From: Levilactobacillus spicheri DSM 15429
Lineage (GTDB): Bacteria > Bacillota > Bacilli > Lactobacillales > Lactobacillaceae
DNA: 47,737 nt
Direction of reading: 5' to 3'
NCBI RefSeq assembly: GCF_001435095.1
Contig: NZ_AZFC01000018.1
Coordinates: forward strand, 19,118-66,854
Within the stretch, counting starts at the first letter, position 1, and every line of letters begins with the position of its first letter. The position numbers and the translations under genes were made by a program. A model generated the notes under the pieces. It worked only from the letters and a program-made list of their open reading frames with translations, was not told where the DNA came from and searched no databases. Shown piece by piece: positions 25,189-34,334 of this stretch.

Positions 25189-26538
25189 CTACTTGCTCAA
25201 CGTGTCGATGATGTAGTGGTTGATCGTGTCCTTGATTTCTTCCAAGTGGTCGGAGTGCGTTGCGGCCAACAATTCGGATTGAGGCTTGTCGATAGCGTAC
25301 TTTTCAAGGGACTTGAAGTCTGCCTTGCCGCTTTCGATGTCGGCACCAATGCCGGATTCGTATGAGCTGTAACGGTCCTTCTTGATTTGGTCTAAGAAGC
25401 CGTCTTCCTTCATGGCAACGGCAACCCGCAAACCAGCGGCGAAGCTGTCCATGCCGACGATGTGGCCGTAGAACAGGTCGTTTGGTTCGAAGGATGAACG
25501 ACGAGGCTTAGCATCGAAGTTCAACCCACCGCGAGGGCCGATTGAGCCGTTTTCAACGACTTCGTACATTGCGGAAGTGGTTTCGTACAAGTTGGATGGG
25601 TATTCATCGATATCCCAGCCGATCAACTTGTCACCTTGGTTGGCGTCAAGGGAGCCCAGCAGGCCAGCTTCACGGGCAACGCGGATTTCGTGTTGGTAAG
25701 TGTGACCAGCCAAGTTGGCGTGGTTCCCTTCCAAGTTCAACTTGAAGTCTTTGTCCAGACCGTATTCCTTCATGAAGGCGATCGTGGTTGCGGCGTCGAA
25801 GTCGTATTGGAACGTGGTTGGTTCCTTTGGCTTTGGTTCGAGCAACATTTGTGCGTCGAAACCAATTTCGTTAGCGTAGTCCTTTGCCATGTGGAAGAAC
25901 TTCGCTGCGTGTTCTTGTTCTTCCTTCATGTTCGTGTTCCAGAGTGATTCGTACCCTTCACGGCCACCCCAGAAGACATAGTTTTCAGAACCGACCCGCT
26001 TACCAATTTCCAAGCTGTGCTTCAATTGTGCGGCACAGTAAGCGTAGATGTCAGCGTATGGTGACGTTGCGGCCCCTTCGACGAAGCGTGGGTTAGTGAA
26101 CATGTTTGACGTGTTCCAGAGAACCTTCATGCCAGTCGTCTTTTGGTAGTCAACAATCTTGTCGACAACCTTGTCCAGATTCTTGTTGGTTTCACGTAAC
26201 GTGTCGCCTTCTGGTGCTAAGTCCCGGTCGTGGAAGCAAAGGTAGTCCACACCCAACTTGTCGTAGAATTCGAATGCGGCATCAACCTTGGCTAAGGCTA
26301 AGTCCATTGGGTCGGTGTACTTGTCGTAAGGACGTTGTGCGGTTCCATCACCAAATGGGTCCACTAAGCGTTGGTCGAACGTGTGCCAGTAGGCAACGGC
26401 GAACCGTAACCAGTCGCGCATCTTCTTACCGCCGATAACTTCGTCCGGATTGTAGTATTGGAAACCTAAACCTGATTTTTTGTCGCTGTGGCCGACGTAT
26501 TGAATCTTGTCGACGCCTTTCCAGTATTCTTCTGCCAT
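25189..26538 (-). CDS. xylA: Xylose isomerase
   Basis: TIM-barrel metalloenzyme of 449 residues (class II length) converting D-xylose to D-xylulose. The catalytic H103 and D106 are in CFHDRD. Metal-binding segments [25 protein letters not shown] and LDANQGD are intact. The start is ATG at 26538 with AAAAGGAGC upstream. Codon choice is more A/T-rich at third positions than in the neighbours, as is common for very highly expressed genes in GC-rich lactobacilli. It is the first gene of a xylA-xylB unit under cre and XylR-type control. Confidence 0.97.
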   Translation of the reverse strand: MAEEYWKGVDKIQYVGHSDKKSGLGFQYYNPDEVIGGKKMRDWLRFAVAYWHTFDQRLVDPFGDGTAQRPYDKYTDPMDLALAKVDAAFEFYDKLGVDYLCFHDRDLAPEGDTLRETNKNLDKVVDKIVDYQKTTGMKVLWNTSNMFTNPRFVEGAATSPYADIYAYCAAQLKHSLEIGKRVGSENYVFWGGREGYESLWNTNMKEEQEHAAKFFHMAKDYANEIGFDAQMLLEPKPKEPTTFQYDFDAATTIAFMKEYGLDKDFKLNLEGNHANLAGHTYQHEIRVAREAGLLGSLDANQGDKLIGWDIDEYPSNLYETTSAMYEVVENGSIGPRGGLNFDAKPRRSSFEPNDLFYGHIVGMDSFAAGLRVAVAMKEDGFLDQIKKDRYSSYESGIGADIESGKADFKSLEKYAIDKPQSELLAATHSDHLEEIKDTINHYIIDTLSK

Positions 26539-26557
26539 AATTTAATTAGCTCCTTTT

Positions 26558-26629
26558 GGTTAGTTCGTTGTTACAACCAACTTACAAAACCTATTATACA
26601 CGGAACCCATTTCGGTGCAAGCGTTTTCG
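26558..26629 (-). promoter_or_regulatory. xylA promoter with cre box and XylR-type operator
   Basis: Minus-strand order: cre-like CGAAAACGCTTGCA (26629-26616), -35 TTGCAC (26620-26615), a 16-bp spacer, -10 TATAAT (26598-26593, preceded by TG), then the operator (26585-26558). The operator core is a 19-bp palindrome, GTTCGTTGTTACAACCAAC on the plus strand, perfect apart from the two variable positions. It covers the transcription start and reaches nearly to the ribosome binding site. This is the best copy of the operator in the window. Confidence 0.85.
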
Positions 26630-26894
26630 AGAAAAAATGACGTTTTTTTGTAACCGAATTCACGGAGTTAACTAGGCGCCGTAAGCGTGAGCCGCTTCAA
26701 AAAAGTTTTACGCTCCTTGATCCGCCTGCGGTGCTGCGCAACACGTTGCACATTTTGCTTAAAAGTAGCACCCCCAGCATGCTCAAGCCGTCACCGTACC
26801 TCCACGCCACATCAGCGAGCTGATTGGCCGGAGATGCCCCCTCTTCGCCGCTATCCCCCAGCCAGGCCACTTACCAATGTCGCCGGCTAACGCA

Positions 26895-26945
26895 AAAAGC
26901 CTTCTATATAAACTGACGACCGTGCCAGATTAATAGGAGGCTTTT
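26895..26945 (-). terminator. Inverted repeat between xylR and xylA, probable xylR terminator
   Basis: AAAAGCCTTCTAT and ATAGGAGGCTTTT form a long-loop stem followed on the minus strand by TTTTTGCG. It lies about 215 bp beyond the xylR stop codon, beyond the inserted repeat. The rest of 26630-26894 holds nothing I can support. Confidence 0.55.
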
Positions 26946-26962
26946 AAAATGATCATGGATGT

Positions 26963-27153
26963 TATTGCCAACGTCACCGTCAGCTGGCGGGTCCGGAAAA
27001 ATGGGCTTAGGGGTGAAATTTGTCTTAGTCGGCGTCTTTCAGCCGGATTAGACAAAGGCCGAGCTTCAAGACCGGGTTTCAGGGCTTGAAGTCGTGCCCA
27101 CCCGTTCCAGACCGATTTTTCCGGACCCGGAAGCGCCAGCTATTGCCAACGTC
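26963..27153 (+). repeat. Type 2 structured repeat flanked by a 13-bp direct repeat
   Basis: The element proper is 26979-27140, ends GTCAGCTGGCGGG and CGGAAGCGCCAGC. Outer stem GGTCCGGAAAAAT with ATTTTTCCGGACC. Hairpin 1 TTTGTCTTAGTCGGC with GCCGGATTAGACAAA. Hairpin 2 GCTTCAAGACCGG with CAGGGCTTGAAGT. TATTGCCAACGTC occurs at 26963-26975 and again at 27141-27153, directly at the right end, as expected for a target-site duplication. Confidence 0.75.
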
Positions 27154-27161
27154 GTCCCGTT

Positions 27162-28355
27162 CTAGGCGTTGGCCGGTGTTTCGGGGCGCTCAAAGCGCAG
27201 CTCGTAGCCGTCCAGGCCTAACGCCCGGTGGGTAATCACCGAACAGCCGCCCAGGACCGTGGCCAGACGGGCGTTGGTCGTCAGGTCGATGGTCACGTCA
27301 TTGTGGGCCAACTGCTGGTACCCGGCCCGAATCTGGTCCAGCAGGTCCGGCACCTCTTCGATCAGCGGCGAGTTCAGGAAGAACGCGTCCGGATCCAGGG
27401 TCCGCATGGTGTTGTAGATCAGACTGCTGATGGCGATAGTCGCCCGTTGCAAAATCAATGTCAGGTCCGGGTCATGCTGCTGGTACAGGCGGGCGATGTC
27501 CGTCCGGTCCAGGTTGTCCTGACCCTTCTTGGCCTCGACCGCGCGGATGATGGCGTCCTCGGAGCCGATATCTTCGGCGCGAATCGGTTGGACGTGGCCC
27601 GTGGTGTCGGTGGTGACCGTCAAGACGGTCTGCCCGATTTCCCCGGCGTCCCCGTGTTCCCCGCGGAACAGGTCGCGCCGCAGGATGACCCCGGCCCCGA
27701 TCCCGCGGTGGATACTGATGGTCACGGTGCTATTGAGCTGCCGCGCGCCGTTAAAGTCCCGCTCGTAGATGGCCGAGAGGTTGGCTTCGTTTTCCAGCAC
27801 CACCGGCACGTGGTAGGCGTTGTGGAAGACTTCTTCGAGGTCGATGCCGTCCATGTCGATAAAGGGCGAGGTCTGTACCCGGTTCTGGTCGACGATCCCG
27901 TGAATCGAGAAGCAGATGCCCAGCAGCCCGTGGGCCGTGGTGTCGTCCGTTTGCAACTGAGCGATGTACTGCGTCATCTGGTCGATCATGTCGTGGATGC
28001 TCTGGCCCTTGGTGTCGATACGGTCGTACTTCCAGATGTGGCCGTTCAGGTTGGTCGCCAGGGCGTGCAGGTGCCGGTAGCCCAGGTCAAACGTCAGGGT
28101 GTAGCCGTAACTTTGGTTAATGGCGACCAACGTTGGCTTGCGGCCCCCCGCCGTCGAAGCGTCCCCCAACCCTAACTCAGACAGGTATCCATCGGCCATC
28201 AGGGTGTTGTACAGCGATGAAACCGTCGATTTGTTCAAGTTCAGTTGATGAGAAATTTCGATTCGGGAGGTTGGGTGGTTATTAAAAATCTGCTGCAGGA
28301 CCAGCTTTAAATTCTGGTCATGTAGCTGGTTACGATTCATACTGCGCTGAACCAT
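27162..28355 (-). CDS. xylR: Xylose operon repressor, ROK family
   Basis: 397 residues. An N-terminal winged helix-turn-helix (SRIEISHQLNLNKSTVSSLY, about 32-51) is fused to a ROK sugar-kinase-like sensor domain. The domain has the FDLGYRHLHALATNL and GICFSIHGIVD motifs and the H-x-G-DAGEIGQ region, but not the full Cys zinc cluster of true ROK kinases. It should bind D-xylose as inducer and block xylA, xylB and xylT transcription. The start at 28355 is set by AGGAGG 8 bp upstream. It is the only unit between the xyl genes and the GNAT gene. A cre-like box and a GTTGG-type half-palindrome upstream suggest catabolite and self control. Confidence 0.9.
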   Translation of the reverse strand: MVQRSMNRNQLHDQNLKLVLQQIFNNHPTSRIEISHQLNLNKSTVSSLYNTLMADGYLSELGLGDASTAGGRKPTLVAINQSYGYTLTFDLGYRHLHALATNLNGHIWKYDRIDTKGQSIHDMIDQMTQYIAQLQTDDTTAHGLLGICFSIHGIVDQNRVQTSPFIDMDGIDLEEVFHNAYHVPVVLENEANLSAIYERDFNGARQLNSTVTISIHRGIGAGVILRRDLFRGEHGDAGEIGQTVLTVTTDTTGHVQPIRAEDIGSEDAIIRAVEAKKGQDNLDRTDIARLYQQHDPDLTLILQRATIAISSLIYNTMRTLDPDAFFLNSPLIEEVPDLLDQIRAGYQQLAHNDVTIDLTTNARLATVLGGCSVITHRALGLDGYELRFERPETPANA

Positions 28356-28397
28356 ACACAATCCCTCCTAAAAATAGTCGATCAAGTCGGCTTATGT

Positions 28398-28459
28398 AAG
28401 TTCCCAACTAACTTGTTAGGAATCAAATACTACTATTACAAGTATTGTAAGCGGTGCCT
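28398..28459 (-). promoter_or_regulatory. xylR upstream region: cre-like box and possible XylR site
   Basis: TGTAAGCGGTGCCT at 28446-28459 matches the CcpA consensus except for the last base. AAGTTCCCAACTAACTT at 28398-28414 is a partial palindrome related to the xylA operator. No -10/-35 pair is convincing. The stretch 28460-28664 shows nothing further. Confidence 0.5.
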
Positions 28460-28664
28460 AAATTTCGCTGATGGTTGGGTGAACCAACCAACCCTAGTAT
28501 CACCCTCCCGTCCCTAAAATTCAACCGTTTTCCCGAATTTTGTGGACTTTTGTGCTGTCAATGGCAAAGAGGGGGCCAAAAGGCTGGCACACGTTGCGGC
28601 ACCAGGTGCACGAAAAACAAAAGCGCCCGAGATTTTGGTCCCAGGCTTCCTGCTATCAATCAGG

Positions 28665-29132
28665 CTACTTAAGCACCTTGGCATAGTAGGACATGGAGGT
28701 CGGCCGCGGCGTCGTTGGCATCAGGTCCGGCGACTGCCCCCACTTGACGAAGCCCGCTTGGGTCAACAGGTGGTTGCTGGCCAGGTTAGCCGTCATCGTC
28801 TGCCCCATCAGGTGAGTGAAGCCCATCTTGGTGCCCCAGTCGACCAAAAAGGCCAGGAGCTCGCCGCCCCAGCCACGACCCTGAACCGCGGGCGCCACCG
28901 CGTAGCTGATGGTCGCGGCCGTGGTCGGCTGGTTGGCCAGCGTGTAGGCACCCACGGCCCCGTAGCCCTGGACCTGACCGTGTTCGATCACGACCCAGAC
29001 GCCGTAGCGGTCACTGGCCGCGTGGGCGGCGAACCAGGCGGGCCGGTCGACCGGGTCCGGCTCCCCGGTCGTGGCGCGGTGAATGTCCGTGATGGCGGCT
29101 AAATCCGCCGCCGTTGCTTGTCGAATCATCAT
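28665..29132 (-). CDS. GNAT family N-acetyltransferase
   Basis: 155 residues, one GNAT fold similar to phosphinothricin-type acetyltransferases. It begins IRQATAADLAAITDIH and has the acetyl-CoA motif VAPAVQGRGWGGEL (about 86-99), then NLASNHLLTQAGF with the usual late Asn and Gly. These enzymes acetylate small amines such as amino acids or antimetabolites; the substrate is unknown. The start is ATG at 29132 (or the adjacent 29129) behind AGGAGAG. It is divergent from the nucleotidyltransferase gene. Confidence 0.87.
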   Translation of the reverse strand: MMIRQATAADLAAITDIHRATTGEPDPVDRPAWFAAHAASDRYGVWVVIEHGQVQGYGAVGAYTLANQPTTAATISYAVAPAVQGRGWGGELLAFLVDWGTKMGFTHLMGQTMTANLASNHLLTQAGFVKWGQSPDLMPTTPRPTSMSYYAKVLK

Positions 29133-29286
29133 GATTGATCTCTCCTCAATGCCCCTAAAAGGTTATGGTTATATCTTTTTAGCGCTTCATTAAAATTTTT
29201 AGGGTTATAATGTTACTGGGTAGCCTATCACCTGTCAACCGGGTGGGACCGCCTAAATTCCAAATTTGAGATAGAAGGACTCCACC

Positions 29287-30120
29287 ATGACAGATGACTT
29301 AACGACTATCCTTAAGTATGCTCAAAACCACGACTTTATTCAAGCCGTGGGGACCGAGGGGTCGACGAATGATGCCCACGCTATCGACGATTCTTGGCAA
29401 GACCTCGACGTCACCTACTTTGTCAGTGATGTCGACCCGTTCAACTTTTACGATTGGGCGCAGGGCCTCGGCGTGCCGACCATCTACCAACACAGTAGCC
29501 ACCTCAACTTATTTCACACCCCTTCCAGCGACTGGCAGACCTACTTGGTCCAGTTCGTCAACAACGCGCGGGTCGACCTGAAGATCGCGCCGATTGGTGA
29601 TATCACGGCCTACCTCGCCAACGATTCGCTGAATAAGATCATCTGGTCGCGCGACGCCGCCTTTCCCCAGCGCGCCACCGACGACCACACCCACCGCCAG
29701 AGTGCCCCGACGCAGGAACAGTTCAACGCCGTGCTCAACGAGTTCTACTGGTGCATCGGCAACGTTGGCAAGGGGCTGGCGCGCGGGCAATTTCTTTATG
29801 CCAACGAGATGAACAACCAGCACGTGCGGCCACAGCTCCTGCAACTGCTCACCTGGAGTGTCGCCAGCGGTCGCCCGGAGGGGTTTAATCCCGGCGCTTA
29901 CGACAAGTACCTGCTGGAGGCGCTCCCGAAGAACATCGTCGTCAAGCTGGCGCGCACTTACCGCACCGACAGCCTGAAGCACCTCAAAAGCTGCGTGATG
30001 ATCGAGGGCACCCTGACCATCTGGGCGCAACAGCAGATCGTCCAAAAGACCCACCTGGCCATCCCCCAGTATCTGTCGAATCGCTTGCGGCAGTTGGATG
30101 ACTGGATCAACCGACTCTAA
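29287..30120 (+). CDS. Nucleotidyltransferase, aminoglycoside 6-adenylyltransferase-like
   Basis: 277 residues of the ANT(6)/AadE-like family. The nucleotidyltransferase motif appears as EGSTNDAHAI followed by WQDLDVTYFV, where the two Asp of the DLD segment would bind metal. Known ANT(6) enzymes carry GSR-N-x instead of GST-N. A later NEFYWCIGNVGKGLARGQ and MLLHLTWSV-like helix-rich C-terminal half is typical of the family. Real ANT(6) enzymes adenylate streptomycin; chromosomal relatives in lactobacilli often have no proven resistance role. The start is ATG at 29287 behind AGAAGGA. It ends in the terminator bordering the BREX island and has the GC-rich codon use of the backbone, so it is probably not part of BREX. 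Confidence 0.85.
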   Translation: MTDDLTTILKYAQNHDFIQAVGTEGSTNDAHAIDDSWQDLDVTYFVSDVDPFNFYDWAQGLGVPTIYQHSSHLNLFHTPSSDWQTYLVQFVNNARVDLKIAPIGDITAYLANDSLNKIIWSRDAAFPQRATDDHTHRQSAPTQEQFNAVLNEFYWCIGNVGKGLARGQFLYANEMNNQHVRPQLLQLLTWSVASGRPEGFNPGAYDKYLLEALPKNIVVKLARTYRTDSLKHLKSCVMIEGTLTIWAQQQIVQKTHLAIPQYLSNRLRQLDDWINRL

Positions 30121-30123
30121 AAC

Positions 30124-30164
30124 AAATCCCCGAATTCACCAACGCAGTGATTTCGGGGATTTTT
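30124..30164. terminator. Terminator at the left border of the BREX island
   Basis: AAATCCCCGAA pairs with TTCGGGGATTTTT. It lies right after the nucleotidyltransferase gene and 20 bp before the end of the convergent pglZ, so it probably serves both. Nothing like brxL fits between the two genes. Confidence 0.9.
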
Positions 30165-30183
30165 ACTGGGACGAATTGTCTTT

Positions 30184-32715
30184 TTAACGATCAAAATTAT
30201 CCCAGCTGGCAATATCCATGACAAACGCAATCTTTTGGCGCTCGTCAGGATTCTGCTGATTTTCGATGACTAAATAATAATGGGCCGTTTTATCGTAGTG
30301 CCGATCCGCCAACACAATGGTCGTATGCTGGATGCGGTCCTGAACCTCAGCCGATTGACTATTGGCATTAATGGAAACTAAGCCTGAGATATGCCGATTC
30401 TGCTCGTCCACAAAATACAAATCAAACGTTGCTGGAATCACCGTCGCACCAATTGGCTCCGACTGCCGCACCACAATTGGAACTTCTAATGACGTAATCC
30501 GCTTAGTAGCGTTAACCAGTTCTAACTGTACGTCCTGGGCCGCCGAGCGGTTGGTCGTGGTGCGCACGTCTAGCAGTGGCACAATCATTTCTTGGGGGGA
30601 CGCGCCCCCGTGCGTATAGTTCGAGCCACCCGGTGCCCGAAACGTCTTGGACGTCTTCGGATAATACACATACCGCGAATCCGTGTTTTCTAAGAGGTCG
30701 CCCAACCGCTGACAGCCAATTCCGGGAGTGGTCATCTCCCGCCCTGTAATTAGGTACCGCTGAGACTTAATATCGTCCGTCGTCTTCGGAATATCAATCT
30801 TATCGCTATCCGTCAGTTGGTCATCCCGATATAGGTATCCGTGGTCCGCCGTGACCAGGACGTGAGAAATGCTCAGTGTTCGCAACCGCCGAATCATCTG
30901 CTGAATCTCGGCAATGGCCTCATCGGTCGCCTGGAACGTGCTGTCTTCACTCTTTGGGTTGTCCGCGGTGGTATCAATCTGGTTATGGTAAATGTAAACG
31001 ACCTGCTTGCCAGCAAACTTTTCGCGAATCTCCGCGGAAGGCGCATTCTTTAACTCATCCAGCGCATAGGCTGCACTCGCCGGATTCTGCTGCTGCAAAA
31101 TCGCAGCCCGCTGTTCCCGGTTCACCGCTGGCTGCCCGTCCACCAGTAATTCTTTGGTGGTCAACGTCAATTCTCGATGAGGTAACATGGCTGGCATTCC
31201 CATATAGGTCACCGACGGCAATCCGGTTACCAGGTAATCCATCGTCAGTCCGGTCACTTGGTCCGACTGACGTAACCGTTTCTCCAGCTCCTTTGCCGCC
31301 TCGAAGCGAAAGGCATCCGAGATAATCACGACAATACGGTTGGTCTCGGACGCTACATGATACTTATAGAAATTCCGCTGAAGGTGGGTGGGGTCAACCG
31401 TTCCCCCACTTAGCTGCCCCGTCCATGCCTGAATGGCGTCGTCCAGGTTATCCTGCACATAGAGCGAATCGATTAAGCGTTTCGTCGGCAAATACGCATC
31501 CGGCATGTTGACACGCTGATAGTCACGAATAAATTTACGATAATCAGTATCCGTCTTGTACCCCGACGTCACGTAATCCTCAATTAACTCGGATAACTTC
31601 TTGTCTGTTTTACGGTCTCGTAAAGTATCTCGTACCAAATACCAGGCTTTGCGCATCATCTGATAAAGCGCCCGATACGTCTGTCCATAGTGGGTGGTGT
31701 CGACCCGCCACTTCGTGAGTTGCTCGATCGACTGGCCATTCAGCTGACTGTCGACGTCTTTTAAACTTAGGCGGTCTTGAATCCACGCCAAAATCATTTC
31801 ATCAAACTGGGGAAAAACATCCGCTTTTGCAATGCTGTCAATATCCATCGATGCAAACAACGTTGCCCCGTGGACATATTGCCAAACAACTTGGCCCAGC
31901 TCTTGAAACTGGTCCGGAGTAGCCCCTTGATTGCGATTACCAAACTGTTGAATCAGCGTTTGGACGTTAGCCAAATCTTGGCTCAAATCGAACATTGCCA
32001 GGCCTTTCGGCATCGACTGGTGCATCTGCTGATAGGTCGTTGTCAAGTAAATTCCCGTTACAAAGTCTTGCAGCTGGGGTTGGTCCGCTGCATAACCAAA
32101 GCGCGCGCGAATTTCCGCCCAAAATCGCTGACTGACCTGGTACTTTTCGAATTCCGCTAAAATCCGATTATCTGTCACCCCCGCAGCCATCACCAGTTGC
32201 AGAATATCAAAGAAATCGACTATCGGTTGCTTCAGTCGGGCCAAAGTGGCCATAATAGCAAGCTCCGGCACGACTAAATAACTTTTGAGATCATATCTCA
32301 GTAACTTCTGCCGCCGTTCCTTACTCTCAAAGAATTTCTGATGGTCCTTAATAAACTGGCGTAAGCTTTCCGGAAACCCCAACTCTTTCCGCAAAATCTC
32401 AACGGAATCCGCGGTAAACGCGCCCGAATATAACGTGATATTTCGTAAATGGTCCTCGATTAACTGAGGCTGCGGCTCTGGTGAATACACCAGAGCCTTT
32501 TCGTTCGGGGACAAAGCCAACAAGTCTCTTTTAATTTTTAATTGGTGGCCCATCGTTAAGATGACAACCCGTGCGGTTCCCTGCAGTCCTTGGCGAATTT
32601 CTTCAATCTGGTCTTGAAATTCACCGCGATCATCGTACCAAAAAATAAATTGCTTGGGCCCAGTAAACCGTTGTTTCAATGTTTCAATAATTTTTTGACT
32701 ATCTACATCTGCCAT
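30184..32715 (-). CDS. pglZ: BREX alkaline-phosphatase-superfamily protein PglZ
   Basis: 843 residues, usual length for type 1 BREX PglZ, a core component needed for both phage exclusion and methylation. The first 400 residues are the helical PglZ N-terminal region. The phosphatase-like domain carries the metal-site motifs IVVIISDAFRFEAA (about 455-470) and VLVTADHGYLYR (about 615-627). A C-terminal beta-rich part follows with GASPQEMIVPLLDV. The start is ATG at 32715 with GGGAG upstream. In the usual order it follows pglX directly; here the inverted integrase-pglX cassette module intervenes, so it needs its own promoter. No brxL follows. Confidence 0.95.
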   Translation of the reverse strand: MADVDSQKIIETLKQRFTGPKQFIFWYDDRGEFQDQIEEIRQGLQGTARVVILTMGHQLKIKRDLLALSPNEKALVYSPEPQPQLIEDHLRNITLYSGAFTADSVEILRKELGFPESLRQFIKDHQKFFESKERRQKLLRYDLKSYLVVPELAIMATLARLKQPIVDFFDILQLVMAAGVTDNRILAEFEKYQVSQRFWAEIRARFGYAADQPQLQDFVTGIYLTTTYQQMHQSMPKGLAMFDLSQDLANVQTLIQQFGNRNQGATPDQFQELGQVVWQYVHGATLFASMDIDSIAKADVFPQFDEMILAWIQDRLSLKDVDSQLNGQSIEQLTKWRVDTTHYGQTYRALYQMMRKAWYLVRDTLRDRKTDKKLSELIEDYVTSGYKTDTDYRKFIRDYQRVNMPDAYLPTKRLIDSLYVQDNLDDAIQAWTGQLSGGTVDPTHLQRNFYKYHVASETNRIVVIISDAFRFEAAKELEKRLRQSDQVTGLTMDYLVTGLPSVTYMGMPAMLPHRELTLTTKELLVDGQPAVNREQRAAILQQQNPASAAYALDELKNAPSAEIREKFAGKQVVYIYHNQIDTTADNPKSEDSTFQATDEAIAEIQQMIRRLRTLSISHVLVTADHGYLYRDDQLTDSDKIDIPKTTDDIKSQRYLITGREMTTPGIGCQRLGDLLENTDSRYVYYPKTSKTFRAPGGSNYTHGGASPQEMIVPLLDVRTTTNRSAAQDVQLELVNATKRITSLEVPIVVRQSEPIGATVIPATFDLYFVDEQNRHISGLVSINANSQSAEVQDRIQHTTIVLADRHYDKTAHYYLVIENQQNPDERQKIAFVMDIASWDNFDR

Positions 32716-32768
32716 GTGTCTGCTCCCTTTGGCGCTAAATCAATAATGAATCGACTATTGTTAAGTAT

Positions 32769-32797
32769 ATGTTATCCGTTCTGCCGAATGCATACAA
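32769..32797 (-). promoter_or_regulatory. Candidate promoter of pglZ
   Basis: On the minus strand TTGTAT (32797-32792) and TAACAT (32774-32769) are 17 bp apart, 54 bp before the pglZ start codon. The site lies outside the inverted repeat that starts at 32815, so DNA inversion would leave it intact. Confidence 0.5.
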
Positions 32798-32814
32798 CCC
32801 GTGATTAATAATCA

Positions 32815-32953
32815 AATTATTGTTCACGCCCAGCTATAACGACGGCGTGATTCACCATCTGATTACCGACGTTAGCGAAGACGACTTTAACGTTGCCGTT
32901 GGCGGACAGGTCGAGATTATTGGGTGGCTGTATCAGTATTACAATACGGAACC
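32815..32953 (+). repeat. pglX inverted repeat block 1, cassette copy
   Basis: 139 bp with three mismatches to the reverse complement of 39013-39151. It encodes FTPSYNDGVIHHL to YQYYNTEP. The cassette begins exactly here: upstream sequence is unrelated to pglX. An inversion between the two copies would join the constant N-terminal part to the cassette body. Confidence 0.95.
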
Positions 32954-34112
32954 ACATAATCAGGTAGTTAATATCAGTGGCGGCCCGGTAAAAAAGCAAG
33001 ATATCCCCGCAGCTACCCAGTTGTTCACAACCGACTGGGTCGTTAAATACATGGTCGATAATTCTTTGGGTAAGTATTGGCTGGAACGTCATGCCGAAAG
33101 TTCTTTAAAGGAGCAGTTGACCTACTTACTACCGAGTCAAATTGAAGTTGTTTCAGATGATAAACGGCCCGAAGACATTAAAATCATTGATAATGCCATG
33201 GGATCCGGTCATATTCTGGTCTACGCGTTCGATGTTTTGATGAAGATATATTTGGAGCAGGGGTATTCGTCTCGAGAAGCAGCCAAACTTATATTGCAAA
33301 ATAACCTTTATGGGTTAGAAATTGATCAACGTGCCTATCAACTGGCTTACTTTGCACTCATGATGAAAGCACGACAGTATAACCGTCGAATTTTAAAAGA
33401 TGAATCAGTCACTCCTCACGTTTACGTTTTTGAAGATACGGATAGCATTTCGGACGACTTCTTGAATCGAATTACTGGAGAAAACGGTGACGCCATTCGG
33501 GATATCGTCACTCAATTTAGCAACGCCCGGGAACTAGGCTCCATCATTGACTTCACAGATCATTATTACGATTGGGAGCAGCTTAAGCAGGCGGTCATGG
33601 CGACGGCAATTGACTCATTAGACCTTTTTGACTTACAGCGCCAAAGGGATACGGTACTACGAACGTTAACGATTGCAAAAGTCATGACGACGCCTTACGA
33701 TATTGCCGTTACTAACCCGCCCTACATGAACAAGCTGGATCCAGCACTTAAGAAATATGTTAAGCAACACTACGCTAATTATTCCAGTGATTTATTCTCG
33801 GTATTTATTTATCACAATAGCCAGTTAGTAACGCCGGGTGGTTACTCCGCCTTCATGACACCATTCGTCTGGATGTTTATTAAGACGTATGAGAAGTTAC
33901 GGAAATACCTCATCGATACTCAGCAAATTGATAGCCTCATTCAAATGGAATATTCGGCATTTGAAGAAGCGACGGTGCCAATTAACACGTTTGTCTTGAA
34001 GAATGAGGATAAGCCACAACCTGGAACTTATCTACGACTATCTGCCTTTAAGGGCGGGATGGACGTTCAAAAAGATAAAGTTTTAGAGGCCATTGCGAAT
34101 CCCCAGATTAAC

Positions 34113-34225
34113 TACCTTTATCGAACTAACCAAGCGAACTTTACTAAGATTCCGGGGATGCCGATTGCTTATTGGGCTAGTGAGAATTTACTGCATGATT
34201 TTGAGATTGGAACCCGAATGGACGA
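34113..34225 (+). repeat. pglX inverted repeat block 2, cassette copy
   Basis: 113 bp, three mismatches, matching the reverse complement of 37663-37775. It encodes YLYRTNQANFTKIPGMP to GTRMD, just before the second target-recognition segment. Confidence 0.93.
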
Positions 34226-34334
34226 AATAGTAACGCCGAAACAAGGATTAGCTACAGCAAATAACAATCGATTCCTGCGTCAATGGTTTGAGGTTCCTTA
34301 TGCGAAAATCAATTTCCATGCTAAATCGATTTTA

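Noticed and set aside
26949..27101. Short plus-strand frame (about 50 codons) starting MIMDVIANV behind AGGAGG, considered as a type I toxin
   Set aside because: After 11 codons it runs into the structured repeat, so the rest is repeat sequence; without the insert the frame would be only about 12 codons. The AGGAGG is part of the terminator stem.
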